Notes: generated by a model not told the origin, from the sequence alone. A stretch of DNA of 64,000 nt from Paraflavitalea devenefica (GCF_011759375.1 NZ_JAARML010000002.1:1736001-1800000); one strand, 5' to 3'; positions 1 to 9,940 are shown, numbered from the stretch's first letter. Made by a program: numbers and translations.

Positions 1-393
1 AACGGATTGGGTGAATACCTGCAGGGGCTTGATGTGGAATGTAATGATTACACGCGGCAATCTATTTATAATATAGTTTTTATTTGCCTGTTTGGTATCA
101 ATACCCTTATTATGCTGAATTATTATTATGGCCTCTTCAACAGGCGTCCGTTTAATCGCTGGTGGTGGTGGTTCATCAATTGCCTGGCAGGTTCGGTTAT
201 TGTGTTTGTAATAGCCTTCATTATCCCCAATAATGATCTTTCTACCGGCAATTATTGCAAGGACCTTCAAATGAATACATCAGATTGTATGGGCTTCGCC
301 TTCACTTCGGCTATTTTTTCATTTGTATGGTGCCTGGTCTTAACATTTTTGATCAAATGGAAGAGTAGTGTTAACAGAAAAGTCCCCTTTTAA
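1..393 (+). CDS. Small multi-span membrane protein, 5' end cut off
   Basis: The frame is open from the first base, so the true start may lie outside the window; the first in-window start-like codon is TTG at 7. The visible 130 residues contain three or four hydrophobic stretches (about residues 22-42, 57-75 and 98-118), with tryptophans (RWWWWF) flanking the second, and no recognisable domain. It ends 3 nt before the tubulin-like gene and runs the same way, so it is probably the first or an internal member of that operon. I cannot assign a function. It could be an accessory membrane subunit of the motor encoded downstream. Confidence 0.6.
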   Translation, partial: NGLGEYLQGLDVECNDYTRQSIYNIVFICLFGINTLIMLNYYYGLFNRRPFNRWWWWFINCLAGSVIVFVIAFIIPNNDLSTGNYCKDLQMNTSDCMGFAFTSAIFSFVWCLVLTFLIKWKSSVNRKVPF

Positions 394-396
394 TTT

Positions 397-1875
397 ATGG
401 CAAAATTATTTTTATTCGCTATAGGCGGAACGGGTTCAAGAGTGGTAAAGGCGCTTACCATGCTGCTGGCTTCGGGCGTTGAAATAAAGAATACGGAAAC
501 GATTGTGCCTATTATTATTGACCCCGACAGCGCTAATGGCGACCTGACCAGGACGGTAGATATCTTAACGATATACAAAGAGATCAGGAAAAAGTCTGTT
601 TCCGGCCAAGCTGGTTTCTTTAATACCAAGATATCCTCCCTGGATGAATTGGGTGACGGAGGTTTTGTGTCGGACAATTTTAAATTTGATATTGACGGCG
701 TTAAAGAACAACTGTTTAAAGAATTTATCGGGTACAGCGAACTGGACAAGAATAACAGGGCTTTTGCTTCCTTGCTGTTCTCGAAATCCAACCTGAATGC
801 CGATATGGAAGTTGGATTTAAAGGAAATCCCAATATCGGAAGTGTAGTGTTGAATAAATTCAAACAATCGGATTTCTTCAAACGGTTTGCCGCTAATTTT
901 GAGCAGGACGACCGTGTATTTATAATCAGCTCCATTTTTGGAGGCACCGGCGCGGCTGGTTTCCCACTGATCCTGAAAAATATACGGGATGCGAAACATC
1001 CTACTCCTCACCATCATTTCCTGCAGAATGCCAGGATCGGCGCTGTAACTGTGCTTCCTTATTTTGGCGTTGATAAAAATGAACAAACTACTGTTGATAG
1101 TAACTCTTTTATTTCAAAGACCAAGGCCGCGTTATCCTATTATGCCAGGAATGTGAGCGGTAATAAGTCTGTTAACGCACTCTATTATATTGGCGACAAT
1201 GTAACCAATGATCAAAAAGGAGCCGATGGTGCTACCGAACAGAAGAACAAGGCCCATTTTATAGAATTGGCGGCAGCCCTGAGTATTGTTGATTTTATGA
1301 GCCTGGAAGATGAAGAGCTGACTGTAGTTGACGGGCATGCGGCCAATCCCAAGTTCTTTGAATTTGGGTTAAGGCAGGAATCGGCGTCCATTGTTTTTGA
1401 GGACCTGGAGAAAGCGACCTATGAATTGATCGCCAAGCCATTGACCCGTTATGGATTATTCAAAAGTTTTATGGAGCATCATTATGAGGAATATTCAAAG
1501 GCAAAAGGGGAGGCTTGGGCTATTAATGGAAACAATAAACTGACGATGGAAGCGCTTGATGCACGTTTCAGATCGTCCATTAACCAGTTTAACAGGCATT
1601 ACAATGACTGGCTTAGTGAAATGTCTTTGTCAAATGTGGCTTTTAATGGACTTGATCATCAGAAATCTGGTAAGGATATATACAATCTTGTCAATGGAAG
1701 ACCTAATAAGAAAGGTTTTTTAAAAAGTGTATTTGAATCCAAGGGGCTTGATCATTACCTGGGACTACTTTCCAAAATGGAACCTAATTATGATCATTTA
1801 AGAAGCACACAAAAGCTTACAGCGCTTTTCTATAACGCTACAACAGAAATTGTTAACAAGGAGATTAAACTCTAA
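397..1875 (+). CDS. Tubulin/FtsZ-like GTPase (Tubulin_2-like)
   Basis: The 492-residue soluble protein opens with a Rossmann-type nucleotide loop (AIGGTGSR, residues 8-15) and carries FGGTGAAG at 181-188, the position and form of the tubulin signature GGGTG(S/T)G that grips GTP phosphates. This is the pattern of the divergent bacterial tubulin-like family often found in predicted conflict loci rather than cell-division FtsZ, which is shorter (about 350-400 residues) and has a different N-terminus. The C-terminal 250 residues show no motif I know. It lies 3 nt after the membrane gene and 16 nt before the actin-like gene. GTP binding and possibly polymerisation are inferred from the signature only. 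Confidence 0.75.
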   Translation: MAKLFLFAIGGTGSRVVKALTMLLASGVEIKNTETIVPIIIDPDSANGDLTRTVDILTIYKEIRKKSVSGQAGFFNTKISSLDELGDGGFVSDNFKFDIDGVKEQLFKEFIGYSELDKNNRAFASLLFSKSNLNADMEVGFKGNPNIGSVVLNKFKQSDFFKRFAANFEQDDRVFIISSIFGGTGAAGFPLILKNIRDAKHPTPHHHFLQNARIGAVTVLPYFGVDKNEQTTVDSNSFISKTKAALSYYARNVSGNKSVNALYYIGDNVTNDQKGADGATEQKNKAHFIELAAALSIVDFMSLEDEELTVVDGHAANPKFFEFGLRQESASIVFEDLEKATYELIAKPLTRYGLFKSFMEHHYEEYSKAKGEAWAINGNNKLTMEALDARFRSSINQFNRHYNDWLSEMSLSNVAFNGLDHQKSGKDIYNLVNGRPNKKGFLKSVFESKGLDHYLGLLSKMEPNYDHLRSTQKLTALFYNATTEIVNKEIKL

Positions 1876-1891
1876 TATAATTGTTTGCAGC

Positions 1892-4800
1892 ATGAGTAAA
1901 ATATTCCGTTTGCATACAGGGGCAGGAGAAAATATCGCTCATTGGCAGGAAATCCCCGGCCATCTGTCGGATAATTTTATTAATTCCATCGAGGACCCTT
2001 CAGGCTCTAATGCACATACCCAGATTACTTCTATCCCTTCTCCATTTGCCAGGATGGACCTGGTAAGAACAGCATTTCGTTATGTAACCGGTAAAAAGGC
2101 GCTTGAAGGGAATACGATCTATCACCGGATGGTTTCAGATTGTTTGGACGTTGCAGAGATCTTTTTTAATAGTGAGGCGTTGACAGATAAAATCGAAATA
2201 CTGGAATGGAATGCCGGAATAATTGTTAACGGAGGGGAATTGGATATAGAGCCTGCCAGCGATCTGGGAAAGCTGCTTCATTCGGGTAATGCCAAACACC
2301 GGTTGCTGGGGGAAACACTAAAGATGTATTTATTCCAGGATAGGAAAGCATTTAATTTTTCAGGATTAAAGCATTGTTATTTGCTTAATTATAAGCAAGG
2401 GCCTGAAATTATTAATATTATCGGAGGTACATCTCCTGCCACTTTGTTCTTCTCATCGGCCAATGATCTGTCCTTTGTTGATATTACTTTTGGTAATGAC
2501 AGGGTATTTGACGATAAGTTTTGCCCTTTGCACAAAAGGGGGAGAGAATTTATAAAATATATCTATTCCTTGCGGGCTGCTTTTAGTGGTTTCTCTGAGT
2601 CGTTCCCGGATGTGAATACTTATCTCGATCTGTGTTTTCAATTGTTGGATGATGGGCTGAAAAATACGATCAGGAATCTTGATAATACTATTTACGAAGC
2701 GGATTATAATAAGATACCTGTTAATGCAGCAGGCAATAATGCTGAAATATTGGGCCTTTATCTCCGTGCCAAGAATTATGGAGAGGTGCCCACCGGTGAT
2801 GATAACGATTTTATTATTGAGTCGCCCAGGTATGCAGCAGGGCTGCCGCCTTGCGTATTGCCCAATGAACCATTTAATGAATCGTTAAAGTATGGGGGAG
2901 GCGTATGGCAAAAGAGTTATCATGAAAATGTGCCGTTTTTTGATGAAAGGCCTTTGAAAGACCGGACGCTTCCCAATCAAACGCATATTAAGTATCCCTA
3001 TCTTACGGTGAGTGACTTTTTAGAGCCCTATCTGATAAAACTGCCTTATCCTGTAGATGCCGATAAGTTTTTTACCGGAAATTATGAATTCAGGACCGGG
3101 GAGAAGGACCACGGCTTTGTATTGCCTATCAAAAAGAGTTTTTTTGAGTATTTCTCTATTACCGACCTCATGGGTACTGTGTCGGATGGGAAAAAGATGT
3201 TTGAATTGGTCCAGATGCCCGGGGGCGTGAAGGCTATTCTTAGAATACCCATCAAGAAGAACAGGTACATACAGTTTTCGAGGTTATATCACACCAATCA
3301 GTTCCAGGATAAAGTACAAAAGGCGGATGAGAAGGAAAACTTTGGTATAGTGGCAGAGAATCAATTTACACTGGCTATTTACCCTTTCCTGAAGTTGTCA
3401 CAGCCCGTCAATCCCCATTACAGGGTAATGTTTGTAGACAGGGATGTACATGCATTGACAAAGCATTATAATTATTCACTCAGTTTTTATAAGGAACAGC
3501 ATCCTTTGGAGGCATTGAAGCTTGCTGCACCAAAGATGAGGAGCAATAAGCACCAGGTACAGGGGGTGACTACTACTTATGATGTTATTGAAGAGAATTT
3601 TGATATTATAGAGGTGAAAAATAATAATAGTACAGGCATTCTGATACCCATTTTTAAACAACAGCCGGCTGTTTCCAAAACCTTTAAGTTCGCTATTGAC
3701 TTTGGTACTACCAATACCCATGTAGAGTATAAGGCAGGGAACGAAGAGAGCCGCCCTTTTGATATAACTGAAAAGGACTTGCAGATGGCTACGCTGCATA
3801 GCCCGGATGACAAAACGCGGGAGTACCTTATCCCTAAGTTTGGTGCGATAAAGCTGGTTGATTTTATTAAGGAGGAGTTTGCCCCTTTTTCTATTAGTAC
3901 ACAAAGCCAATATAAATTTCCGCAACGTACAGTAGTGTATGACAATGGGAATTTTAACCCTCATGAGCCGAACTTTGCCCTGGCTGACTTCAATATCCCA
4001 TTTTGGTATAATAAAGAAAGACTGGAAGGGAATGGTGAAATAACACCTAACCTGAAATGGGTGGATTTTAAAAATGACAAGCGATTTGAAAGGAGGGCCC
4101 GGGGGTTTCTCAAGCAGCTTTTGCTGATGATCAGGAATAAGGTGTTATTAAATGGTGGAGACCTGGCAACAACTGAAATCGTATGGTTCTACCCTTCCAG
4201 TATGCCTAAGTTCAGGCGCGACTTTTTGCGGACTTCCTGGCAAACCTATTTTCAACGGTATTTTCCTGAGGCTAAGAACCTGAACAGGATGTCTGAGTCT
4301 TTTGCTCCTTTTTATTACTATTACCATAAGGAGAATGTAAGGCCGCACGACCGGCCCGCAGTCAGCATTGATATTGGTGGTGGTACTACAGATATTGTAA
4401 TTTATAAAAGCGAGAACCCTGTATTGCTTACTTCATTCAGGTATGCTGCCAACTCCATATTCGGGGACGGGTATGGAAGTACTTCCACTTTTAATGGATT
4501 TGTACAACGGTATGAGGGCAAAGTGAAGGAGGCATTGGGAGGAGGGGCTTCCGTTCAAAAGTTAGTTTTAATATATGATTCGCTAAAGCAAAAGAATTCT
4601 AATTCCATTGAACTGATCGAGTTTTTCTTCTCATTAGAAGATAATAAATCTGTCAGGGATAGCCGGATCCCCTTGTCTTTTTCACAGCTATTGGCGGAGG
4701 ATAATGAGCTTAAACTTGTATTTGTTCTCTTTTATGCTTCCATTATATATCACATAGCCACCTTGATGAGGGCGAATGGACTGGCCATTCCCGAATACAT

Positions 4801-5392
4801 TACGTTTAGCGGAAACGGGTCTAAAGTAATAAAGATCGCGGGTGGGGGAACGGATATCTCCTCTTTATTGACGTATACAAAGATCATTTTCGAAGATGTG
4901 TATGAAACAGAGAAATCACCTCCTATAGAGTTCCGTTTTTTTAAGAGCCCTAAAGAAATAACCTGTAAGGGCGGGCTGGAGTGCAGCAATTTTGACCAGT
5001 TTGAAATGCTTGAGCGTGATATTACGGATGTGCTGGTAGGGTCTGATAATACTCGTACTACCAAACGGCAGTCCTTACATTATACACAGATTGAGGGGCC
5101 GGATATTATTGATGCGGTATGCACCAATGTGTCTGCTTTTATTAAGAAATTCTTTAGCTGGAATACAAAGTTCAATTACTACCAGAATTTCGGGATTAGT
5201 CCTAAAAAATTCCATGAATACGAGGAATTGTTGACAAGCAAGATCAAAGTAGATCTGATCAGTGGTATCAAAGAGAAGATCAAGGAAACGCATGATAATG
5301 TGGATATTAATATCGAGGAAACATTGTTCTTTTATCCGCTTTCCGGTGCTCTTAACAGGCTGGCTTATAAAATTCACAATGACAATAAATAA
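1892..5392 (+). CDS. Large actin/Hsp70-fold ATPase
   Basis: The start is set at the ATG giving MSKIFRLHTG, 16 nt after the previous stop; an earlier in-frame start would overlap the tubulin gene. Of 1166 residues, the first 590 match nothing I recognise. The rest has the actin-superfamily signature: phosphate-1 loop DFGTTNT at 603-609, phosphate-2 loop DIGGGTTD at 827-834, and an adenosine motif FSGNGSK near 972-978. A typical Hsp70 or actin ATPase core is 350-400 residues, so this is a fusion with a large N-terminal region. No signal peptide or membrane span is evident, so it should be cytoplasmic. The stop codon abuts the next ATG directly (TAAATG), which suggests translational coupling. 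Confidence 0.75.
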   Translation: MSKIFRLHTGAGENIAHWQEIPGHLSDNFINSIEDPSGSNAHTQITSIPSPFARMDLVRTAFRYVTGKKALEGNTIYHRMVSDCLDVAEIFFNSEALTDKIEILEWNAGIIVNGGELDIEPASDLGKLLHSGNAKHRLLGETLKMYLFQDRKAFNFSGLKHCYLLNYKQGPEIINIIGGTSPATLFFSSANDLSFVDITFGNDRVFDDKFCPLHKRGREFIKYIYSLRAAFSGFSESFPDVNTYLDLCFQLLDDGLKNTIRNLDNTIYEADYNKIPVNAAGNNAEILGLYLRAKNYGEVPTGDDNDFIIESPRYAAGLPPCVLPNEPFNESLKYGGGVWQKSYHENVPFFDERPLKDRTLPNQTHIKYPYLTVSDFLEPYLIKLPYPVDADKFFTGNYEFRTGEKDHGFVLPIKKSFFEYFSITDLMGTVSDGKKMFELVQMPGGVKAILRIPIKKNRYIQFSRLYHTNQFQDKVQKADEKENFGIVAENQFTLAIYPFLKLSQPVNPHYRVMFVDRDVHALTKHYNYSLSFYKEQHPLEALKLAAPKMRSNKHQVQGVTTTYDVIEENFDIIEVKNNNSTGILIPIFKQQPAVSKTFKFAIDFGTTNTHVEYKAGNEESRPFDITEKDLQMATLHSPDDKTREYLIPKFGAIKLVDFIKEEFAPFSISTQSQYKFPQRTVVYDNGNFNPHEPNFALADFNIPFWYNKERLEGNGEITPNLKWVDFKNDKRFERRARGFLKQLLLMIRNKVLLNGGDLATTEIVWFYPSSMPKFRRDFLRTSWQTYFQRYFPEAKNLNRMSESFAPFYYYYHKENVRPHDRPAVSIDIGGGTTDIVIYKSENPVLLTSFRYAANSIFGDGYGSTSTFNGFVQRYEGKVKEALGGGASVQKLVLIYDSLKQKNSNSIELIEFFFSLEDNKSVRDSRIPLSFSQLLAEDNELKLVFVLFYASIIYHIATLMRANGLAIPEYITFSGNGSKVIKIAGGGTDISSLLTYTKIIFEDVYETEKSPPIEFRFFKSPKEITCKGGLECSNFDQFEMLERDITDVLVGSDNTRTTKRQSLHYTQIEGPDIIDAVCTNVSAFIKKFFSWNTKFNYYQNFGISPKKFHEYEELLTSKIKVDLISGIKEKIKETHDNVDINIEETLFFYPLSGALNRLAYKIHNDNK

Positions 5393-6640
5393 ATGCGGGA
5401 AGCCATGAAGGGATTTTTAATAGCAGGATTGGTCGTTTTGAGTGCCGCTATGCCGGTAAGGATGTTGGGGAAGGATATAGATAAAGGTAAGCTTGAGAAG
5501 GCAAGGGATTATGTGAATGGAAAGATCACTTATTTGTTTCTGGAGGCTTATGTTGAAAGAGATAAGAGTAAGAAAGGTGAATTTGAGTCAATAAAATCCG
5601 ATTTACAGATTGAGCACGTGTCAAGCGCCAAGGATGCGACAGTGCTTAAGAAAGTGCTTACCGGTAAGTTTACTAGGACCATAGGGCAATTGGTTGACCC
5701 TATTAATGGTATAGATATAAGTATGCTTACTGACCTGGAGAATGAGAAAGCCGCCGGTAAGATAGTTGATGATGCTTTTGCCATTCTTTCTGAGAGTTAT
5801 AAGAAAGAGTATGATTTTCTGCAGGAAAAGCGGGACTTTCTGATAATGGCTATTGTTAATTTCCTGGGGCAAACGGGTGATCCCGGTAATGAAAAACAAA
5901 ATGGGCGAGGCAGTGAGGGAAATAAGAAGGATACAGTGTTTGTTATGCCACAAAAGGCCGGCTTTTTTAGCAATGATCATTTGTCTATATGGATAGTGTT
6001 GCTTTTTCTGGCGATCACAGGGGCGTTCGTTTATTGTATGCGGGAGATAAAATTCCTGCATGAAAAGTTGCGTAAACTTGCGATTGATAATGACACAGCG
6101 GCGTTTAACAAAATGGCTGCAAGCGGCAAAGAAACCTGGCATAAGAACTCCACTGGAACGCTTAGTATACGAGACGTGGAAAATGCTGTATTGAACAGCA
6201 CCGCAGTTCAATCATTGGTTGATGATGTTAATGTTATTAAAAGCATGTTGGAGAAAAAGGATAGTTCAGGTGTTGTCACCTCTGCTCCGGTACAGTCAAC
6301 AGCCGGAACGCGTGAAGGCAGTAAGGAAGAAGTATTTTATATGGCCGGCCCTGTGAATCACTATTTCCCGCTTTCTGCAAAGTCTGCTACCAGGGAGAAT
6401 ACAGTGTACAAGTTTACGATTAAGAGCAATAAATACGAGGCTATTTATGAGTTGCATACTTCAGGCGCCCCTGTTCATGAAATACTGAGTATGGTAGAAA
6501 GCTATATCCGGCCAGCCTGCGATGAGGAGAACCTGCCAGGTGACACCGTACGGAATATTGTTACAAAAACAAAGGGGGTAGCTTTCCTTGAAGGAGACAG
6601 ATGGATGATCAAAACCAAAGCTATTATACGGTATGAATAA
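5393..6640 (+). CDS. Membrane protein linking periplasm and cytoplasm, unknown family
   Basis: 415 residues. A signal-like hydrophobic N-terminus (about residues 6-22) is followed by a charged segment of about 170 residues, one clear transmembrane helix at about 198-215 (SIWIVLLFLAITGAFVY), then a basic stretch and a soluble C-terminal domain (about 313-415) that ends in KTKAIIRYE. If residues 6-22 are a cleaved signal or a first anchor, residues 30-190 are periplasmic and the C-terminal domain cytoplasmic. An internal ATG at 5405 is an alternative start that would give a tidier signal peptide. The gene begins directly after the actin-like stop and overlaps the ZorA-like start by 8 nt. The function is unknown; it could dock the cytoplasmic NTPases on the motor. 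Confidence 0.65.
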   Translation: MREAMKGFLIAGLVVLSAAMPVRMLGKDIDKGKLEKARDYVNGKITYLFLEAYVERDKSKKGEFESIKSDLQIEHVSSAKDATVLKKVLTGKFTRTIGQLVDPINGIDISMLTDLENEKAAGKIVDDAFAILSESYKKEYDFLQEKRDFLIMAIVNFLGQTGDPGNEKQNGRGSEGNKKDTVFVMPQKAGFFSNDHLSIWIVLLFLAITGAFVYCMREIKFLHEKLRKLAIDNDTAAFNKMAASGKETWHKNSTGTLSIRDVENAVLNSTAVQSLVDDVNVIKSMLEKKDSSGVVTSAPVQSTAGTREGSKEEVFYMAGPVNHYFPLSAKSATRENTVYKFTIKSNKYEAIYELHTSGAPVHEILSMVESYIRPACDEENLPGDTVRNIVTKTKGVAFLEGDRWMIKTKAIIRYE

Positions 6641-8192
6641 TTTTCAGTTGGGAGAACTTATTGGTGTTTGTGTGATCATAGGCTTTCAACTGCTTATTTT
6701 CATCAGGACAAGAAACCGGATTTCGGTTTATAAGTCTGTATTTCCCGATGCTGACAATTTTAGGATCATCAGGCCTGGGTTCTTAAAAGAGCATTTTGAT
6801 CTGCATCCAAGAGAATTGCTGGAAAACCTGAATAAGTATATAGGGGAGAGTGAACCTAAGATTGTTCAAACAGAAATTGTCAGCGAAGGAGGACTGGTTC
6901 TGAGGCCGGAGATATATGAGCCAGACAAGCGCATCTTGGTTGAACTAATCTATAGAATGGAAGGGGGAAATCATGTTACGGACAAGATTGTGTATGCATT
7001 GAATACTTATCTTATCAGAAACCGCGGTGTAGCGTCTGATTTTCACTTGATAAAAGACGTGGTAGAGCGGAATACTGATGCTGTAGAGGATGATATTAAT
7101 CAGTCTATTTCATTGCCTTTGTACCTGGGGTTGCTGGGCACTTTTCTGGGAATCGTATTTGGTTTGTTTCAGATATCGGGTGTGGATTTTGCCGCAGACC
7201 CAACCGCTTTAGACAGCGCTATTTCTCTATTGTTGGATGGCGTTAAGATCGCCATGATAGCCAGTTTTACCGGGTTGCTTTTTACTGTTATTAATAGTGG
7301 TTATTCCTTTAAGGGAGCCAAAGTGCTGGTGGAGGAAAAAAAGAATGACTTTTATACTTTCATTCAGATTGACCTGTTGCCCCTTCTTAATCAGAATATC
7401 AACTCGACCTTGTTCTCGCTGCAGAGTAACCTGCACAAGTTTAATGAAGAATTTAAGGAAAACGTGGATAAGTTAAATCTTGCCATGCGAAAAAACCATG
7501 ACACTATCCTTGCGCAGGAAAGGATTTTGGATGCTTTGGAAAAAAAGGATATTGGAGCTATAGCAAAAGCAAACGTCGTAGTATTGAAAGAGCTACAGGC
7601 GGCTACGGATAAGTTCTCCCAATTTAATGTCTATCTGGCGCAGGTCAATGAATTGGTCAATGGTACGAAGGATTTTACCAGTCAGTTGAATGATGTTATT
7701 AAGCGTACGGACAATCTGAATGCACTTGGTAAGGGGATTGTGTCGGTATTTGAAGAAAACCAGGCTTTAGCGAAGTTCTTGCAAAGTCATTACAGTTCTT
7801 TGGATCAAAGTCATCAATTAATCACTCAGGCTGTTAATGGGGTAGGTAATACGCTGGATGAAACGCTTGTGAAACTGAAAGAGTTTACGCAGGAGCGGAT
7901 CAATGAGGTACAGAAGATCACCCTAAGCGAAATAAACCTGATGCAGGAGCAGTATCCTGAGAAGTGGAAGAAACTGGATAACCTGATCCATTTGGAAACA
8001 TTAAATAAGAACTTGTCTGATATAAAGATGAGTAGTGCAGCTCAGGTGGGAAGTATTGCGCTTGAACTTGAATCTATAAATAATAGGTTACAAGTGTTAA
8101 ATGAAAGTATTGATAATGCAAGTAGAAATGGGCGTTGGAATATAATAACCCGTGTGTGGGGGAAGACGAAAAAGGTATTTGGGTTTAATTAA
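6633..8192 (+). CDS. ZorA/MotA/TolQ-like proton-channel subunit with long tail
   Basis: 519 residues: an N-terminal hydrophobic helix (about 8-24), a conserved block LNTYLIRNRGVASDF (123-137) before the channel, two MotA/TolQ-type helices (LPLYLGLLGTFLGIVFGL at 161-178 and about 200-222), then some 290 largely helical residues rich in E, K, Q, N and L that read as a coiled coil. The GLLGTFLGI segment is the hallmark of the MotA/TolQ/ExbB family, and the long cytoplasmic tail is the feature that sets ZorA of Zorya defence systems apart from flagellar MotA. The partner ZorB-like gene lies two genes downstream. Predicted role: the ion-conducting stator ring of a rotary motor in the inner membrane. 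Confidence 0.82.
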   Translation: MNNFQLGELIGVCVIIGFQLLIFIRTRNRISVYKSVFPDADNFRIIRPGFLKEHFDLHPRELLENLNKYIGESEPKIVQTEIVSEGGLVLRPEIYEPDKRILVELIYRMEGGNHVTDKIVYALNTYLIRNRGVASDFHLIKDVVERNTDAVEDDINQSISLPLYLGLLGTFLGIVFGLFQISGVDFAADPTALDSAISLLLDGVKIAMIASFTGLLFTVINSGYSFKGAKVLVEEKKNDFYTFIQIDLLPLLNQNINSTLFSLQSNLHKFNEEFKENVDKLNLAMRKNHDTILAQERILDALEKKDIGAIAKANVVVLKELQAATDKFSQFNVYLAQVNELVNGTKDFTSQLNDVIKRTDNLNALGKGIVSVFEENQALAKFLQSHYSSLDQSHQLITQAVNGVGNTLDETLVKLKEFTQERINEVQKITLSEINLMQEQYPEKWKKLDNLIHLETLNKNLSDIKMSSAAQVGSIALELESINNRLQVLNESIDNASRNGRWNIITRVWGKTKKVFGFN

Positions 8193-8212
8193 TCAAGATG
8201 ATTTAACTTATT

Positions 8213-9940
8213 ATGGGGTTGTTAATTTTCAAATATAGCCAGTTGTTAGTGCCTTTTGGAGTTTTGGTGCTTCTTTGTATATCGTATAAGAACTTTTTTA
8301 TTCTGTGTGGGGAATATTTTGTTCGTCGATTGGCTGCTATTATGTTGCTTATATTCGCGGTCATTTGTTTTGTATTTGGTATTCATTCTTCTGTGTTTTC
8401 TTCTTATGATATATTTAATAGCAGGGAAATCGATTCTGGATATGATTGGTTTAATTCATTTGATGTAATTAGGTTTCCTTTTGATCAATTAACGATCGCA
8501 AGTCAGTTTTCGCCAGAAAGTCACTTGCCGGTATCAGCGAAGTATGATAATACGCTTATTGGTCATTATTATTTTGTTGTTGATAAAAGCGGGTCTATGG
8601 CTCTGGATAGTGTTAGTGTTAAAAAGTTTGCCAGCTTAAAAGAGATTTTGTTGGACTCTATAAAAAATAATAAATTCTCACCTAAAAATGATGTTTGTTT
8701 TAACAATCTGGAGATTGAAGATTGTATTTTAGTCAGCTTAGTTTTGTCATTATATCATGCTCCGAACCAATATCCAAAATCTTTTACAATTGATTTTTAT
8801 TTGGGGAAAGATTCAACTGTTTCCTTGACTGATGAGGAATTGAAAACTGATACATTAACATTTTCCAAGTTTTTAGGACTTTATTGTACAAAAAAGCCGA
8901 AAATCAATAAAAAATCTGAGAGCAGTGATTTTACTTCTATATGTAGTCGAATGATGAAGAAGAATATTCTGGATCCTGCAAGAAGTCATATGGTGACTAT
9001 TGTGAGTGACTTTAAGCATGAAGTTGCAGCTTCAAGAAAAACTTTATCTGAACTTGGTTATTCTATTGATAGGTTAAACGAAAAGCATGTTTATCAGCTA
9101 AATATTGTAAAAGTTAATGGTTTTGCCGTTAATATGACTGAAGCAGATCCTACTATTAACAGATTTAGGCAATTGTCTGATAAGACCAATTATTATGAAT
9201 TAGACGATTTGTATATTAAATCAGAAAATCCTTTTGAGTTTATAAGATCAGTAACATATCCTGTGGTTGAAGATACCTTATCCTCTATAATTTTCTATTA
9301 TCCTTGTAAGCAAGGAGGATTTAATAGCAATTCTGTTACAAAGGTGATGTTTGATAGTATTGCAAAGCCGTTAGATTTATATATTGGTGTCAAAGAGCAG
9401 GATATTTATATGCCAGATGAGAGTGTTTATCTTAGAGCGACGGAATATAATTATTTAGCTAAACTTAGCAGGCCTATGAAAGTTCCTGTTTACCCGGACA
9501 TCCCCCTGGTCCTGGAATTCCCTCATGGCGATAAGATTTGTGGTGAGTATTATATGGAAGTGTATGGTAATTTTATCGGTAAGAGAATAAAAATACCGAT
9601 AATGTTTAAAGAAGTTTTGCCACCCACTTCATCTATTGTACTTGTTTTTCTTTATTTCCTACTGTTTACTTGTGGCTATTTAATGTTCTTCTATTTGTTG
9701 CAAAGATTTAAAGAGATGAAATTATATACCAATGATGTAAAAGTATCTTTTTATATTCTATTGCTTGTGTTAAGTGCTGCTTTGTTTCTTGTATATTTTG
9801 TTGAATATATTTGGTTTACATACAAGGTTTTGTCTTTAAATCGTTCTTTTATAAAAATATTCCTGGTTTTTTTATTTCTATTTATTGTTTTTTTAGTTGG
9901 GTTATTAAAGATGTTTAAATATTCTAAAATATCGCAGTGA
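8213..9940 (+). CDS. Membrane-anchored von Willebrand A (VWA) protein
   Basis: 575 residues. Two hydrophobic helices near the N-terminus (about 8-24 and 41-58) precede a VWA-like domain with the metal-dependent adhesion motif DKSGS (D124, S126, S128). A second VWA strand (HMVTIVSDFKHE) lies around residue 260-275. The C-terminal 120 residues contain three or four more membrane helices and a basic end. The domain between them probably faces the periplasm. Base composition stands out: two hand-counted 60-nt lines gave 14 and 17 G+C (23-28 percent), against about 57 percent for a sampled line of the glycosidase at 20.7 kb. It sits between the two motor subunits and overlaps the ZorB-like gene by 4 nt, so it is probably part of the machine, perhaps a ligand-binding sensor. 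Confidence 0.75.
   Translation: MGLLIFKYSQLLVPFGVLVLLCISYKNFFILCGEYFVRRLAAIMLLIFAVICFVFGIHSSVFSSYDIFNSREIDSGYDWFNSFDVIRFPFDQLTIASQFSPESHLPVSAKYDNTLIGHYYFVVDKSGSMALDSVSVKKFASLKEILLDSIKNNKFSPKNDVCFNNLEIEDCILVSLVLSLYHAPNQYPKSFTIDFYLGKDSTVSLTDEELKTDTLTFSKFLGLYCTKKPKINKKSESSDFTSICSRMMKKNILDPARSHMVTIVSDFKHEVAASRKTLSELGYSIDRLNEKHVYQLNIVKVNGFAVNMTEADPTINRFRQLSDKTNYYELDDLYIKSENPFEFIRSVTYPVVEDTLSSIIFYYPCKQGGFNSNSVTKVMFDSIAKPLDLYIGVKEQDIYMPDESVYLRATEYNYLAKLSRPMKVPVYPDIPLVLEFPHGDKICGEYYMEVYGNFIGKRIKIPIMFKEVLPPTSSIVLVFLYFLLFTCGYLMFFYLLQRFKEMKLYTNDVKVSFYILLLVLSAALFLVYFVEYIWFTYKVLSLNRSFIKIFLVFLFLFIVFLVGLLKMFKYSKISQ

Noticed and set aside
390..1086. Two open frames on the - strand
   Set aside because: Antisense to the tubulin-like gene, which carries family motifs on the + strand.
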